A stretch of 34,392 nucleotides of DNA from a virus. Where the stretch lies: positions 1-34,392 of the IMG/VR virus record IMGVR_UViG_3300034072_001496; one strand, given 5' to 3'. Below, piece after piece: positions 23,260-31,110 of the stretch. Under the pieces are notes generated by a model, which saw nothing but the letters and a program-made list of their open reading frames with translations, was not told the origin of the DNA and made no database searches. How positions within the stretch are numbered: the first letter of the stretch is position 1; every line of letters starts with the position of its first letter. The position numbers and the translations under genes were made by a program.

Positions 23260-23760
23260 ATGTCGGTCGCCTATTTCCCTGGTATGCGGCTTGAGGATCT
23301 GCCGATCCCGCGCGATGTCGCGATGACCCGGCGGTGGCCCGCTCAGCTCGTCGAGATGGCGGACCATATCGGTGCCTATCACGCCATGCGCATCGTCGAA
23401 CGCTTTGGGGGGCAGCAAATCTATGTCTCGGCCGATCCGGAACGAAACTGCCTACGCGAGGTTCTGGACGCCAGGCTGACCCGCATCATGAGCCATGTCT
23501 ATGGCCGACAGGAGATCGAGGTTCCTGTCGCCAGGGCAGCGCTCATGGAGGCACGCCGCGCGCCGGTGATTGCATCCGTGCGAAATGGCGATATGACTGT
23601 CGCCGAAGCAGCCCGGATCCTCGGCACCGCCAGGACCTATGTTTCGCAGCTTGTGAACCGGAGCCGGGAGGCTGAAGTCGCACAGCCTTTGCGCCGCCCG
23701 AGCCTGCGCGACCCTCGCCAGATCGAGATGTTCGAACCCTGGGATGGCAAGCCCCTGTGA
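23260..23760 (+). CDS. mor: Mor-like activator of late transcription
   Basis: 166 residues. GAYHAMRIVERFGGQQIYVS (residues 38-57) is the Mor/C family dimerisation-strand region with the conserved GG-x-x-IYV. A C-terminal helix-turn-helix follows at ~113-135 (TVAEAARILGTARTYVSQLVN). Mor binds a dyad centred near -43 of Mu Pm and recruits RNA polymerase. Here the stop codon lies within a perfect palindrome (23757-23770) repeated at the head of the left arm, suggesting it drives both arms. GGAGGG precedes the ATG. Only one Mor/C-type gene was found, so this protein may replace Mu's two-step Mor then C scheme (inference). Confidence 0.85.
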   Translation: MSVAYFPGMRLEDLPIPRDVAMTRRWPAQLVEMADHIGAYHAMRIVERFGGQQIYVSADPERNCLREVLDARLTRIMSHVYGRQEIEVPVARAALMEARRAPVIASVRNGDMTVAEAARILGTARTYVSQLVNRSREAEVAQPLRRPSLRDPRQIEMFEPWDGKPL

Positions 23761-23770
23761 GCTGGCTCAC
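23757..23770. promoter_or_regulatory. Perfect 14-bp palindrome, probable late activator site (right arm)
   Basis: GTGAGCTGGCTCAC, identical to 13134-13147; 16 bp in common including flanks. It begins inside the activator's stop codon and lies upstream of the right late arm. Both copies are followed 4-6 bp later by GTCGC. A -10 at the Mor spacing would be 23795-23800 (TTAGCA, weak). Confidence 0.7.
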
Positions 23771-23802
23771 CCCAAGTCGCGCGAGCTATCCCGCTTAGCA
23801 GT

Positions 23803-23825
23803 GCCTCATCGTTTTTCGATGAGGC
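23803..23825. promoter_or_regulatory. Perfect hairpin GCCTCATCG-T5-CGATGAGGC
   Basis: A 9-bp perfect stem with a 5-T loop between the activator gene and the first right-arm gene. There is no T-run after it on either strand, so it is a doubtful intrinsic terminator. It could be a second operator or a leader hairpin. Confidence 0.5.
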
Positions 23826-23832
23826 CCATCCA

Positions 23833-23889
23833 ATGCATTCCGCAATTCTCGCCAGCGCACAATCCGAATGCTGGAGCGTGCAGTCGTGA
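23833..23889 (+). CDS. 18-residue possible leader ORF
   Basis: ATG at 23833 (peptide MHSAILASAQSECWSVQS), ending TGA in GTGA overlap with the chosen start of the next gene. GAGG from the preceding hairpin lies about 8-11 nt upstream. It may couple translation into the late operon. Very short, so tentative. Confidence 0.3.
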   Translation: MHSAILASAQSECWSVQS

Positions 23890-24266
23890 GCTGGTGGCAG
23901 ATCATCCAGACCCTTTGGCCGATCGCCGCCACGATGACGCCACTGATCCTGCTGGGCGGCTTCGCTTGGCTGCAGACCAAATTCCCATCGCGCGCGGACC
24001 TGAAGGAACATGAAACCGAGCTCAGGGACCTCACCGATCAGGTTTCAGGCCTCGTCACGCGCATCACGACCAACGAGAACCGCATCGACAATGTGGTTCG
24101 CGATCTCGAGAGGGAGCCGACCCGGGCAAGCCTCGCCAACTCCATCTCCGACATTCGCGACCGGCTCGGCTCGGTGGAATCGTCCGTCAGGGCGATGCAA
24201 CACCAGCTCGAAACACAGAACGACTATTTGCACACGCTGGTCCAGCAAGGACTCGGCAAATCATGA
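23886..24266 (+). CDS. Mu gp25-like (DUF2730-like) membrane and coiled-coil protein
   Basis: 126 residues from GTG at 23886, chosen for GGAG at 23873 and the GTGA overlap; an ATG at 23868 would add six residues but has no Shine-Dalgarno. One membrane helix near the N-terminus (TLWPIAATMTPLILLGGFAWL) is followed by a long coiled coil (ELRDLTDQVSGLVTRITTN). That layout is typical of DUF2730/gp25-type proteins that open the late operon ahead of gp26 and gp27 in Mu-like phages. Function unknown; a role in lysis timing or packaging is only a guess. Confidence 0.75.
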   Translation: MSWWQIIQTLWPIAATMTPLILLGGFAWLQTKFPSRADLKEHETELRDLTDQVSGLVTRITTNENRIDNVVRDLEREPTRASLANSISDIRDRLGSVESSVRAMQHQLETQNDYLHTLVQQGLGKS

Positions 24267-24553
24267 TCGCGCCCGCCATCCGTCCGCTGGTGCGCCGCGC
24301 CATTATCGATCTGCTGGCCGAGATCGGCGGCGAGCATAATGATCACCACCTCGCCACGCTGCTGGCCGAGGTCGGACACCGCGTCGCGCGGCGCGACGTT
24401 GCCGAAGAGCTGCGCTGGCTGGCCAACGAGGGCTTTGTCCGGGTCGAGGAGGTGCCGCGTTACCTGCTCGCCGAGATCCTTCCCGACGGCGAGGATGTCG
24501 CGGCCAGCCGCCTGATCGTCGACGGCATCTACCGCCACAGAACAGGCCGCTGA
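24263..24553 (+). CDS. Mu gp26-like small winged-helix protein
   Basis: 96 residues. RRAIIDLLAEIGGEHNDHHLATLL and RDVAEELRWLANEGFVRVEE have the shape of a winged helix. Its place between gp25-like and gp27-like genes matches Mu gp26-type proteins. It starts in ATGA overlap. Probably DNA-binding; packaging involvement is inferred from position. Confidence 0.72.
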   Translation: MIAPAIRPLVRRAIIDLLAEIGGEHNDHHLATLLAEVGHRVARRDVAEELRWLANEGFVRVEEVPRYLLAEILPDGEDVAASRLIVDGIYRHRTGR

Positions 24554-24554
24554 C

Positions 24555-25088
24555 ATGGCCCGCTGGTCTTCCGTCGAGGAACTGCCGGCAGACGTCCAGG
24601 ACGAGCTGGACGAGGCCGTGAAACGCAAGTTCACCACCGATGCACTGGTCGAGCTGGCCGCCAGCCACGGCCACCAGATCGCGCGATCGTCGATGGGCCG
24701 ATGGGCCAAGCGCCGCCGCGACTGGCACCGGGTGGTGGAGCGCGAAAAGGCCGTGCGCGGTATGGCCGAAGTCGTCGACAGCGAGTTCGGCGATGAGAAC
24801 GAAAAACGCAACCGGATGCTGCTGCATCTGGCGCGCAACAACCTCTCGATCATCGCGGCGCGCATGGGCGGCGAGGAAAAGCTCGAGCTGGGCGACGCCA
24901 TGGGCCTCATCAAGGCGCTGAAGGACCTCGTCGTCGCCGACAAGCTCGATGCCGAGCGCGAGCGTGCCATCCGCCTCGAACAGAACCAGCGCGCCGCCAA
25001 GGAAGCCGAGGGCGAGCTGCGCAGCCGTGGTGCCACCGAAGAAACCATCCTGGCCGTGAAGACCAAGCTGCTCGGCCTCAAAGCCTGA
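24555..25088 (+). CDS. gp27-like (DUF3486) protein, probable small terminase
   Basis: 177 residues. An N-terminal HTH region ([26 protein letters not shown], then [20 protein letters not shown]) is followed by helices for oligomerisation ([20 protein letters not shown]). This is the DUF3486/Mu gp27 pattern; these proteins are taken as small terminase subunits that recognise phage ends before packaging. In Mu it directly precedes gp28; here three extra genes separate it from the large terminase. Confidence 0.85.
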   Translation: MARWSSVEELPADVQDELDEAVKRKFTTDALVELAASHGHQIARSSMGRWAKRRRDWHRVVEREKAVRGMAEVVDSEFGDENEKRNRMLLHLARNNLSIIAARMGGEEKLELGDAMGLIKALKDLVVADKLDAERERAIRLEQNQRAAKEAEGELRSRGATEETILAVKTKLLGLKA

Positions 25089-25101
25089 AGGGAGAAAGAC
25101 C

Positions 25102-25344
25102 GTGAGTGAAGCTATCAGCGCCGACGATCAGCTCCGCCTGTTCATCGAACGCATCGAGCGGCTCGAGGAAGAGCGTAAGGGCGTCGCCGACGATATCCGC
25201 GACACCTACAACGAGGCGAAGGCGCAGGGTTACGACGCCAAGATCATGCGCCAGATCGTCCAGCTGCGCCGGATGGAGCCGCATGATCGGCAGGAAATGG
25301 CTGCGATCCTGGACACCTACAAGGCCGCACTGGGCCTGGGATGA
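25102..25344 (+). CDS. GapR-like (DUF2312) nucleoid-associated protein
   Basis: 80 residues from a GTG start with GGGAG upstream. It is nearly all the GapR/DUF2312 domain: [19 protein letters not shown], then [22 protein letters not shown], then [15 protein letters not shown]. GapR is an essential alphaproteobacterial protein that clamps over-twisted AT-rich DNA and helps replication. Lying between small and large terminase genes, the phage copy might manage DNA topology during replicative transposition or packaging. It also ties the phage to an alphaproteobacterial host. Next gene overlaps as ATGA. Confidence 0.85.
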   Translation: MSEAISADDQLRLFIERIERLEEERKGVADDIRDTYNEAKAQGYDAKIMRQIVQLRRMEPHDRQEMAAILDTYKAALGLG

Positions 25345-25679
25345 CTGTTCTGTTCGGTCCCTTTCTGAATCAGCTCGAAGGCGGGTTCATGGCGCGCTGT
25401 CCCGGCTGCAGCGAGGTGCATTACATTGCGGTAAGCAAGCCTCTGGCGAATGGCGCGGCGTGGTCTTTCAATGGCAACGCCGATGCGCCGACGTTTGCAC
25501 CAAGTTTGCTGATCCGGACAGGCCGAGCCGTCGACCCCAACTTCGTGCGCGAAGAGGGTGATCCACCTGACGTCTGCCATAGCTTTATCCGTAATGGCCG
25601 GTGGGAGTTCTGCGGCGACAGCACTCATCATCTCGCCGGTCAAACCGTGCCCATGCTCCCATGGAGTGAGGATGCATGA
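25341..25679 (+). CDS. DUF6527-like small metal-binding protein
   Basis: 112 residues. CPGC-x-x-VH near residue 20, [16 protein letters not shown] near 42-57 and [15 protein letters not shown] followed by [11 protein letters not shown] near the end are the pattern I associate with DUF6527, phage or prophage proteins with conserved Cys/His likely to bind zinc. Function is not known to me. It lies inside the packaging module and overlaps both neighbours as ATGA. Confidence 0.7.
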   Translation: MTVLFGPFLNQLEGGFMARCPGCSEVHYIAVSKPLANGAAWSFNGNADAPTFAPSLLIRTGRAVDPNFVREEGDPPDVCHSFIRNGRWEFCGDSTHHLAGQTVPMLPWSEDA

Positions 25680-26095
25680 ACGAACCACACCGCATCGTTG
25701 CTGGCCTGAGCGCGAACGGACCCGGCGACATAGCCTCGCTGGCGTTCGCGATCGCACAGGACGCCAAGCCCTTCGGCTTTCGCGTCCTGTCGATCAAATC
25801 CTCGCGCGCGGTCAAGGCGGCAAATGCGGCTCGGGGCTCGCGCACCAAATATGTGCACTTGGCCGACAAGCTTGAGCGATGCTGGATCATCCGGGTGTCG
25901 GACCATTATCGGCCCCGCCGCGCAGTTCGTCACCCATTGCACTTTGACCTGGTCGCGCTCGATGGCAAGTCGGGCCAGGCCGACGTCCGCGAATGGCTGG
26001 CATCGGTTGCCAGGGGCGAAGTCGCCTGGGTGCAGCCCATTATTTCGCAGAACGTCCGCAAGTCGCGCCAGCGCTGGAAAGGTCGCCGGCAATGA
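25676..26095 (+). CDS. Unknown protein before the large terminase
   Basis: 139 residues, basic, with an alpha/beta N-terminal half (RIVAGLSANGPGDIASLAFAI, then FRVLSIKSSRAVKAANAARG) and an RRAVRHPLHFDLVALDG segment. The C-terminus is strongly basic (RKSRQRWKGRRQ) and could bind DNA. It is joined by ATGA to genes on both sides. I do not recognise a family. Confidence 0.65.
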   Translation: MNEPHRIVAGLSANGPGDIASLAFAIAQDAKPFGFRVLSIKSSRAVKAANAARGSRTKYVHLADKLERCWIIRVSDHYRPRRAVRHPLHFDLVALDGKSGQADVREWLASVARGEVAWVQPIISQNVRKSRQRWKGRRQ

Positions 26096-27651
26096 GCGCC
26101 AAGGTCGGCTCGCTCGCGCCGCTGGATGATCTGCCCTCGCTGCTGATGCCGTATCAGGTCGAGGCGATCCAGCTCAGCGCCGAAAACCAGCTGTTCGTGA
26201 GCGAGAAATCGCGCCGAACCGGCCTGACCTATGCGTTCGCAGCCGATGCGGTCCTGACGGCTGCGCCTGCTCAGGGCGGGCAAGATTTCTTCTACATCGC
26301 CTACAACAAGGACATGACCCGCGAGTTCATCGGCTATTGCGCCGAGTTCCTGCAGGCCTTCGACCAGCTGGCGGTCGAGCCGAAGGAATTCCTGCACAAC
26401 GATGGCTCGGATGAAGGCATCAACGCCTTCAGGATCGATCTACCCTCCGGCCACAAAATCGTCGCGCTGTCGTCCAAGCCGCGATCACTGCGCGGTATGC
26501 AGGGCAAGGTGCTGATCGATGAAGCGGCCTTCCATGACCAATTCCAGGACCTGCTCGACGCGGCGATGGCGCTCACGATGTGGGGCGGCAGCGTCGTCGT
26601 CATCTCCACGCACAATGGCGCGGACAATGCTTATAACGAGCTGATCGAGGATATCCGCAGCGGCAAGCGCGAAGGCGTCGTCCAGCGGGTGACCCTCAAG
26701 GATGCGCTGCGCCAGGGCCTGTTCCAGCGCATCTGCCTGCGCACCGGCCAGAAATGGTCGCCCGAGGCCGAGGCGGCCTGGGAAGCATCGCTTCGCAAGC
26801 GCTATGGCGCTGCTGCCGAGCAGGAACTGGACGTCATCCCGTCGCGCGGCTCGGGCATCTATCTTGCCCGTGCCACGATCGAGCTGGCCATGTCGCACGA
26901 GCTGCCGGTCATCCGCCTGGCTTGCCCGGATGGCTTCGAGCGCCATGACGATGAATATCGCACCAGCTGGATCACCGAGTTCCTGGAGCGCGAGGTTGCG
27001 CCCTGGCTGCTGGATTTCGCCCCGAACCGCCCGACCTATTTCGGCCAGGACTTCGCCCGCAACGGCGACGTCTCGCCGGTCGTTTTCGGCCAGCGCGATG
27101 AAAGCATGCGCCGCGTCGCCCGCTTCCTGCTCGAGATGCGCAACGTGCCCTTCAAGGACCAGGAGCTGATCCTGAACTGGATCATCTCGCGCGTGCCGAT
27201 GTTCGCCTGCGGCAAGATGGATGCGCGCGGCAACGGCTCGGCTCTGGCCGAGGCGATGCAGCAGCGCTGGGGCTTTGACCGCGTCGAGGCCGTCCAGACC
27301 TCCGAAAAGACCTATCTCGCCTTCATGCCGAAGCTGCGCGCGGCGATCGAGGATCGGATGCTGCTCATCCCCTGGGACGAGGGCGTGATGGACGATCTGC
27401 GCATGATCAAGCTCGTGCGCGGCATCCCGATGATTCCGGATCGCGGCAAGGTCAGCAAAGCCGACGGCGATAGCGGCAAGCGCCACGGCGACGACGCGAT
27501 CGCGCTGATGCACTTCGTCGCCGCGTCCGACGAGAATATCGGCCCGATGGAGTTCTATTCGGCGGGCCAGCGCAGCACCCAGATGGCCCCAGGGCCTGTC
27601 TCCTCGCGCGGGTTCGGCACTGCCGGTCGCCGCGCCGGATTTGTGAGGTAA
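26092..27651 (+). CDS. Large terminase (Mu gp28-like)
   Basis: 519 residues from the ATG at 26092 (ATGA overlap). The ATPase half has a divergent Walker A in SEKSRRTGLT (37-46), Walker B VLIDEAAF (140-147, Asp143-Glu144) and coupling motif VVISTHNG (169-176). The nuclease half has GQDFARNGDVSP and GKRHGDDAIALM with the expected acidic residues. This is the gp28 type that packages Mu-like DNA by headful, carrying flanking host DNA. Length and order (terminase, then portal) are normal. Confidence 0.92.
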   Translation: MSAKVGSLAPLDDLPSLLMPYQVEAIQLSAENQLFVSEKSRRTGLTYAFAADAVLTAAPAQGGQDFFYIAYNKDMTREFIGYCAEFLQAFDQLAVEPKEFLHNDGSDEGINAFRIDLPSGHKIVALSSKPRSLRGMQGKVLIDEAAFHDQFQDLLDAAMALTMWGGSVVVISTHNGADNAYNELIEDIRSGKREGVVQRVTLKDALRQGLFQRICLRTGQKWSPEAEAAWEASLRKRYGAAAEQELDVIPSRGSGIYLARATIELAMSHELPVIRLACPDGFERHDDEYRTSWITEFLEREVAPWLLDFAPNRPTYFGQDFARNGDVSPVVFGQRDESMRRVARFLLEMRNVPFKDQELILNWIISRVPMFACGKMDARGNGSALAEAMQQRWGFDRVEAVQTSEKTYLAFMPKLRAAIEDRMLLIPWDEGVMDDLRMIKLVRGIPMIPDRGKVSKADGDSGKRHGDDAIALMHFVAASDENIGPMEFYSAGQRSTQMAPGPVSSRGFGTAGRRAGFVR

Positions 27652-27656
27652 CGACC

Positions 27657-29732
27657 ATGGCCCGCAGGCCCAGACCATTTTCCGCCAGCACCACCCGCGC
27701 GATCGCCCGGCGCACCAGCGAGCCGACGGGGACGATGCAGGCGCTAATGCGCCCGATCGCGACGACCGCCGACGGCCGCGATATCACGCGGCCCTTTACC
27801 GCCGGGCTTCAGCAGCCGCGTGACCCGCGCATCAGCATGGCGATCGACTGGGGCGTCTACGACGTCATCCTGGAAGATGATCAGGTCATGTCGACGCTGC
27901 AGCAGCGCATTGGCGGTGTCGTCTCGCGGAACTGGAACGTGCTGCCAGGCGATGAGGACGATCCGCGCTCGGTCGAGGCGGCAGAGAAGCTCAACGACAA
28001 CCTGTTGCGCCTGGGCTGGGACCGCGTCACGCGCAAGATGCTGTTCGCCACCTTCTACGGCTATTCGGTCGCGGAATGCCTGTGGGAGGTCCGCGATGGC
28101 CTGTTCCAGTTCGCCGATCTGCGCGTCCGCCATGCCCGCCGCTTTCGCTATGACGATGCCGGCAATCTGCGCCTGATAACCCGCGTCAACTGGAACGGCG
28201 AGCTGCTGCCCGATCGCAAGTTCTGGGTGGCGACCGCTGGCGCCAGCGACGACGACGAGATCTACGGGCGCGGCCTGGCCGAGTGGCTCTATTGGCCGAC
28301 GCTGTTCAAGCGCAATGGCCTGCGCTTCTGGAACAACTTCCTCGACAAGTTCGGCGCTCCGACCGCTATCGGCAAATATCCTGCCGGCACGCCGCAGAAC
28401 CAGGTCAACAAGCTGCTCGCCGCGCTGCAGGCGATCCAGACCGATACCGGCATCGCGATCCCCGACCGCATGGTCATCGAGCTGCTGCAGGTCGCCAAAA
28501 GCGGCGTGGCCGATTACGAGCAGCTCTGCCGCTACATGGACGAGTGCATCGCCAAGGTGGTGCTCAGCCAGACCATGACCACCCAGGACGGCTCCTCGCT
28601 CAGCCAGGCGCAGGTGCATGCCGGCGTGAAGCTCGAGGTGGTGAAGTCCGACGCGGATCTGCTGTCGGATAGCTTCAACTCAGGCCCGGCGCGGTGGTGG
28701 ACCGATTTCAATTACGGCCCCGATGTCGCTTCGCCGCGCGTTGTGCGCGATGTTGAGGAGGAAACCGACTCCAAGCTCGCTGCCGAAACCGACACCATCC
28801 TGAAGGGCCTGGGCTGGGAGCGCGATGAGGAGAGCTTCCAGGACACCTATGGCGATGGCTATGTCCGCGTGCAGCAGGCCTCGTCGTCGGAGGCGGACCT
28901 TGTTCCCGACGTCGGGGAAAAGGTCGGCGAGCAGCTGCTGATCGAGGACAATCGCCGCGAGCCGCTCCAGCCCGTCACCGAGTTCGCCGCAGACGATCCG
29001 CGCCCGCTCTACGTCCATCGCAAGCTACTCAATGCCGAAAAGCTCGTTGCATGGGCAAGGAAACAGGGCTTCAAAACCGTTGTCGATCCTGCCGAAATGC
29101 ATGTCACCGTGGCCTATTCGAAGAAGCCGGTGAACTGGTTCGGCATGGGCGACGATTTCGGCTTCTACCGTGAGCCGTTGCGCGTCATGCCGGGTGGCCC
29201 GCGCGTCGTCGATCGCTTGGGCAACCAGGGCGCGGTGGTGCTGCATTTCTGGGACGGCTATCTCGCCAACCGCCACCGGACCATGCGGGAGGCAGGCACG
29301 AGCTGGGATTTCCCGACCTATCTGCCTCACGTCACCTTCACCTATGATCCTGGCGAGGTCGATCTGGCCGAGGTCGAGCCGTTCACCGGTGAGCTGCTGT
29401 TCGGCCCGGAGATATTCGAGCCGATCGACGACGATTGGGCCAGCGGCATCCGAAGCGTCGACCTGGCCGAGGGCGATCCCGATTATGTCGAGCAGACGCC
29501 CGAAAATGCCCTGATCGACGAACTGATCGCTGCCGAGGACGACCGCGTCAGCGCGGCGATGACCGGTTCGATCTTCAGCCGCATCGCCGCCGCCGCAACC
29601 GCCGAGGAGCTGCTCAAGCTGCTCGACACCGAGGCAACCGCGCTGATGAACGACGCGCCGCTCCGCGAGAGCATCGAGCGCGCCGCATTCGCCCTTCGCC
29701 TGGCCGAAGAGAACCGGGAGGGCGCGGGATGA
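27657..29732 (+). CDS. Portal protein (Mu gp29/DUF935) carrying an Acb1-like anti-CBASS domain
   Basis: 691 residues, about 150 longer than a usual gp29 portal. Residues ~30-430 are the portal: GLQQPRDPRISMAIDWG, VYDVILEDDQVMSTLQQR, FGAPTAIGKYPAG, LSQTMTTQDG. Residues ~448-592 are a separate domain with two HxT motifs, His482-Val-Thr484 (MHVTVAYSK) and His558-Val-Thr560 (LPHVTFTYD), plus LYVHRKLLNAEKLVAWA at its start and GELLFGPEIFEPI at its end. This is the 2H phosphoesterase pattern of Acb1, which cuts the cyclic nucleotides that activate CBASS defence. The last ~75 residues return to gp29-like C-terminal helices, so the domain appears inserted. Both HxT motifs are intact, suggesting activity. 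Whether the domain acts fused, after cleavage, or from the virion is unknown. Confidence 0.9.
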   Translation: MARRPRPFSASTTRAIARRTSEPTGTMQALMRPIATTADGRDITRPFTAGLQQPRDPRISMAIDWGVYDVILEDDQVMSTLQQRIGGVVSRNWNVLPGDEDDPRSVEAAEKLNDNLLRLGWDRVTRKMLFATFYGYSVAECLWEVRDGLFQFADLRVRHARRFRYDDAGNLRLITRVNWNGELLPDRKFWVATAGASDDDEIYGRGLAEWLYWPTLFKRNGLRFWNNFLDKFGAPTAIGKYPAGTPQNQVNKLLAALQAIQTDTGIAIPDRMVIELLQVAKSGVADYEQLCRYMDECIAKVVLSQTMTTQDGSSLSQAQVHAGVKLEVVKSDADLLSDSFNSGPARWWTDFNYGPDVASPRVVRDVEEETDSKLAAETDTILKGLGWERDEESFQDTYGDGYVRVQQASSSEADLVPDVGEKVGEQLLIEDNRREPLQPVTEFAADDPRPLYVHRKLLNAEKLVAWARKQGFKTVVDPAEMHVTVAYSKKPVNWFGMGDDFGFYREPLRVMPGGPRVVDRLGNQGAVVLHFWDGYLANRHRTMREAGTSWDFPTYLPHVTFTYDPGEVDLAEVEPFTGELLFGPEIFEPIDDDWASGIRSVDLAEGDPDYVEQTPENALIDELIAAEDDRVSAAMTGSIFSRIAAAATAEELLKLLDTEATALMNDAPLRESIERAAFALRLAEENREGAG

Positions 29733-29941
29733 GCCTCACACCCCGAGAAGCGCGAATACTCGAGCTATGGGATACGGGTCTGTCGATATCGCAGATTTCC
29801 GAGCGGCTCTCGTGCCGCAAGAAGGTTGTCGAGAACACCGTCTCCTACTTCAGCGGCAGATCGGACCAGCGCCTGGCTGAGAAGAGCATCCGGGAAGGAT
29901 CGCAGAAGCTCGCAGCTGCGCTCAGCGAGGCGCGACAATGA
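29729..29941 (+). CDS. Small LuxR/sigma-4-like HTH protein
   Basis: 70 residues in ATGA overlap with the portal gene. LTPREARILELWDTGLSISQISE then VVENTVSYFSGR is a LuxR-type or GcrA-like helix-turn-helix. A small DNA-binding regulator; target unknown. Confidence 0.7.
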   Translation: MSLTPREARILELWDTGLSISQISERLSCRKKVVENTVSYFSGRSDQRLAEKSIREGSQKLAAALSEARQ

Positions 29942-30204
29942 CCCGCGCGACCCAGCCACAGATTGCTTACGCACTCGGAATGGTTGAAGCTTTGTCGCGG
30001 CAATTGCCCGCGATCAGCGTCATCTATTCTGTGCAGATGCAGCTCGGCGATGGCTGGGCCAAGCACGGCGACGAAGCCTTCACCTTCCGCCTTGCTGGCA
30101 TCTCCGCCACCTGTGAGCCAACGCACCCGGATGCACCCTCCGAAGCCCTGCGAAACTGGCAACGGGCCGCGCGTGAGCGGCTTGGATGGGAGTACGTGTC
30201 ATGA
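29938..30204 (+). CDS. Small protein of unknown function
   Basis: 88 residues, mixed alpha/beta (TQPQIAYALGMVEALSRQL, then DEAFTFRLAGISATCEP), ATGA-coupled at both ends. No family recognised. Part of the inserted block between portal and MuF. Confidence 0.6.
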   Translation: MTRATQPQIAYALGMVEALSRQLPAISVIYSVQMQLGDGWAKHGDEAFTFRLAGISATCEPTHPDAPSEALRNWQRAARERLGWEYVS

Positions 30205-30542
30205 CGGTGAGTTTACCCGCAGGCGACTATGCGATTGTCGAGGTTCTTGGCCACCGGACCATTGTCGGTCGGGTTGAGGAGGTCGAGCGGTTCGGGACCA
30301 AACTGATGTCGATCGAGCCACTTTACCAGGGCCAACTGCTGCCCGCCGTACTGATCGGTGGCAGCTCAATTTACCAGTTCACACCATGCACTGCAGAAGT
30401 GGCCGCTTTGCGGCAACCGAAGAACGACTGGCAGTTAGCGCCATCCATCCGCGCGGCGCTCCCGCCCGAGATGCTTCCCGCGCCAGAGCCCGATCAAATC
30501 GAGGAAGCGGAGTTCGAGCCAGAGTTCCTGAGTGATGAGTAA
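30201..30542 (+). CDS. Small acidic protein of unknown function
   Basis: 113 residues from the ATG at 30201 in ATGA overlap. The first half is beta-rich (LPAGDYAIVEVLGHRTIVGRV, then SIYQFTPCTAEVAALR), like a small barrel. The C-terminal tail is very acidic (EEAEFEPEFLSDE). Similar small proteins accompany methylase or parB-like genes in phages, but I cannot name it. It overlaps the methylase start by 8 nt. Confidence 0.6.
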   Translation: MTVSLPAGDYAIVEVLGHRTIVGRVEEVERFGTKLMSIEPLYQGQLLPAVLIGGSSIYQFTPCTAEVAALRQPKNDWQLAPSIRAALPPEMLPAPEPDQIEEAEFEPEFLSDE

Positions 30543-31110
30543 CAGCCCCTTCGCGCATCTCCCGATGTTCGGCTTCGATATCATCTATGCCGACCCGCCC
30601 TGGAGCTTCGACAACTGGTCGGAAAAGGGCGAGGATCGCAATCCCAACCAGCATTACGACACCATGGGCTGGGAGGAGATCGCCGCGCTACCTGTGGGCG
30701 AGCTGGCCAGCCGCGACTGCGCCTGCTTTCTGTGGGCCATTGATCCGCTGCTCGACAAAGCCTTCGAAACCCTGCGCCGCTGGGGCTTTCGCTATGCGAC
30801 TGTCGCTTTCACCTGGGTAAAGCTCAACCCGTCGGGCCAAGGCTATGCCATGGGCACCGGCTATTACACCCGCGCCAACCCGGAAATCTGCCTGCTGGGC
30901 ATGACCGGAAGCATGCCCCGCCTGGACGCCGGCGTTCGCCAGCTAGTCGTCGAGCCGCGCCGCGAACACAGCCGCAAGCCCGATCGCATCGCCGACGACA
31001 TCGTCCGCCTGTTCGGCGACCGCCCGCGCATCGAGCTGTTCGCCAGGACGAAGCGGCCTGGCTGGGCAGCGTGGGGCAATCAGGTCGAGAAGTTTGGAGA
31101 CGAGAGATGA
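30535..31110 (+). CDS. MT-A70-family N6-adenine DNA methyltransferase
   Basis: 191 residues from ATG 30535 (a GTG at 30532 is possible). The catalytic DPPW is at 20-23 (IIYADPPWSF). MT-A70 signatures follow: CFLWAIDPLLDKAFETLRRWGF, TVAFTWVKLN, the MGTGYYTRANPEICLLG region and EPRREHSRKPD. Product would methylate adenine in phage DNA, protecting it from host restriction. Target site cannot be read from sequence. It sits in the middle of the morphogenesis genes, so it is expressed late, before packaging. The next gene overlaps as ATGA. Confidence 0.9.
   Translation: MSNSPFAHLPMFGFDIIYADPPWSFDNWSEKGEDRNPNQHYDTMGWEEIAALPVGELASRDCACFLWAIDPLLDKAFETLRRWGFRYATVAFTWVKLNPSGQGYAMGTGYYTRANPEICLLGMTGSMPRLDAGVRQLVVEPRREHSRKPDRIADDIVRLFGDRPRIELFARTKRPGWAAWGNQVEKFGDER

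Noticed and set aside
26485-27678. 397-residue minus-strand frame over the terminase
   Set aside because: The sense strand encodes a terminase with ATPase and nuclease motifs; the antisense frame has no motif or ribosome site.
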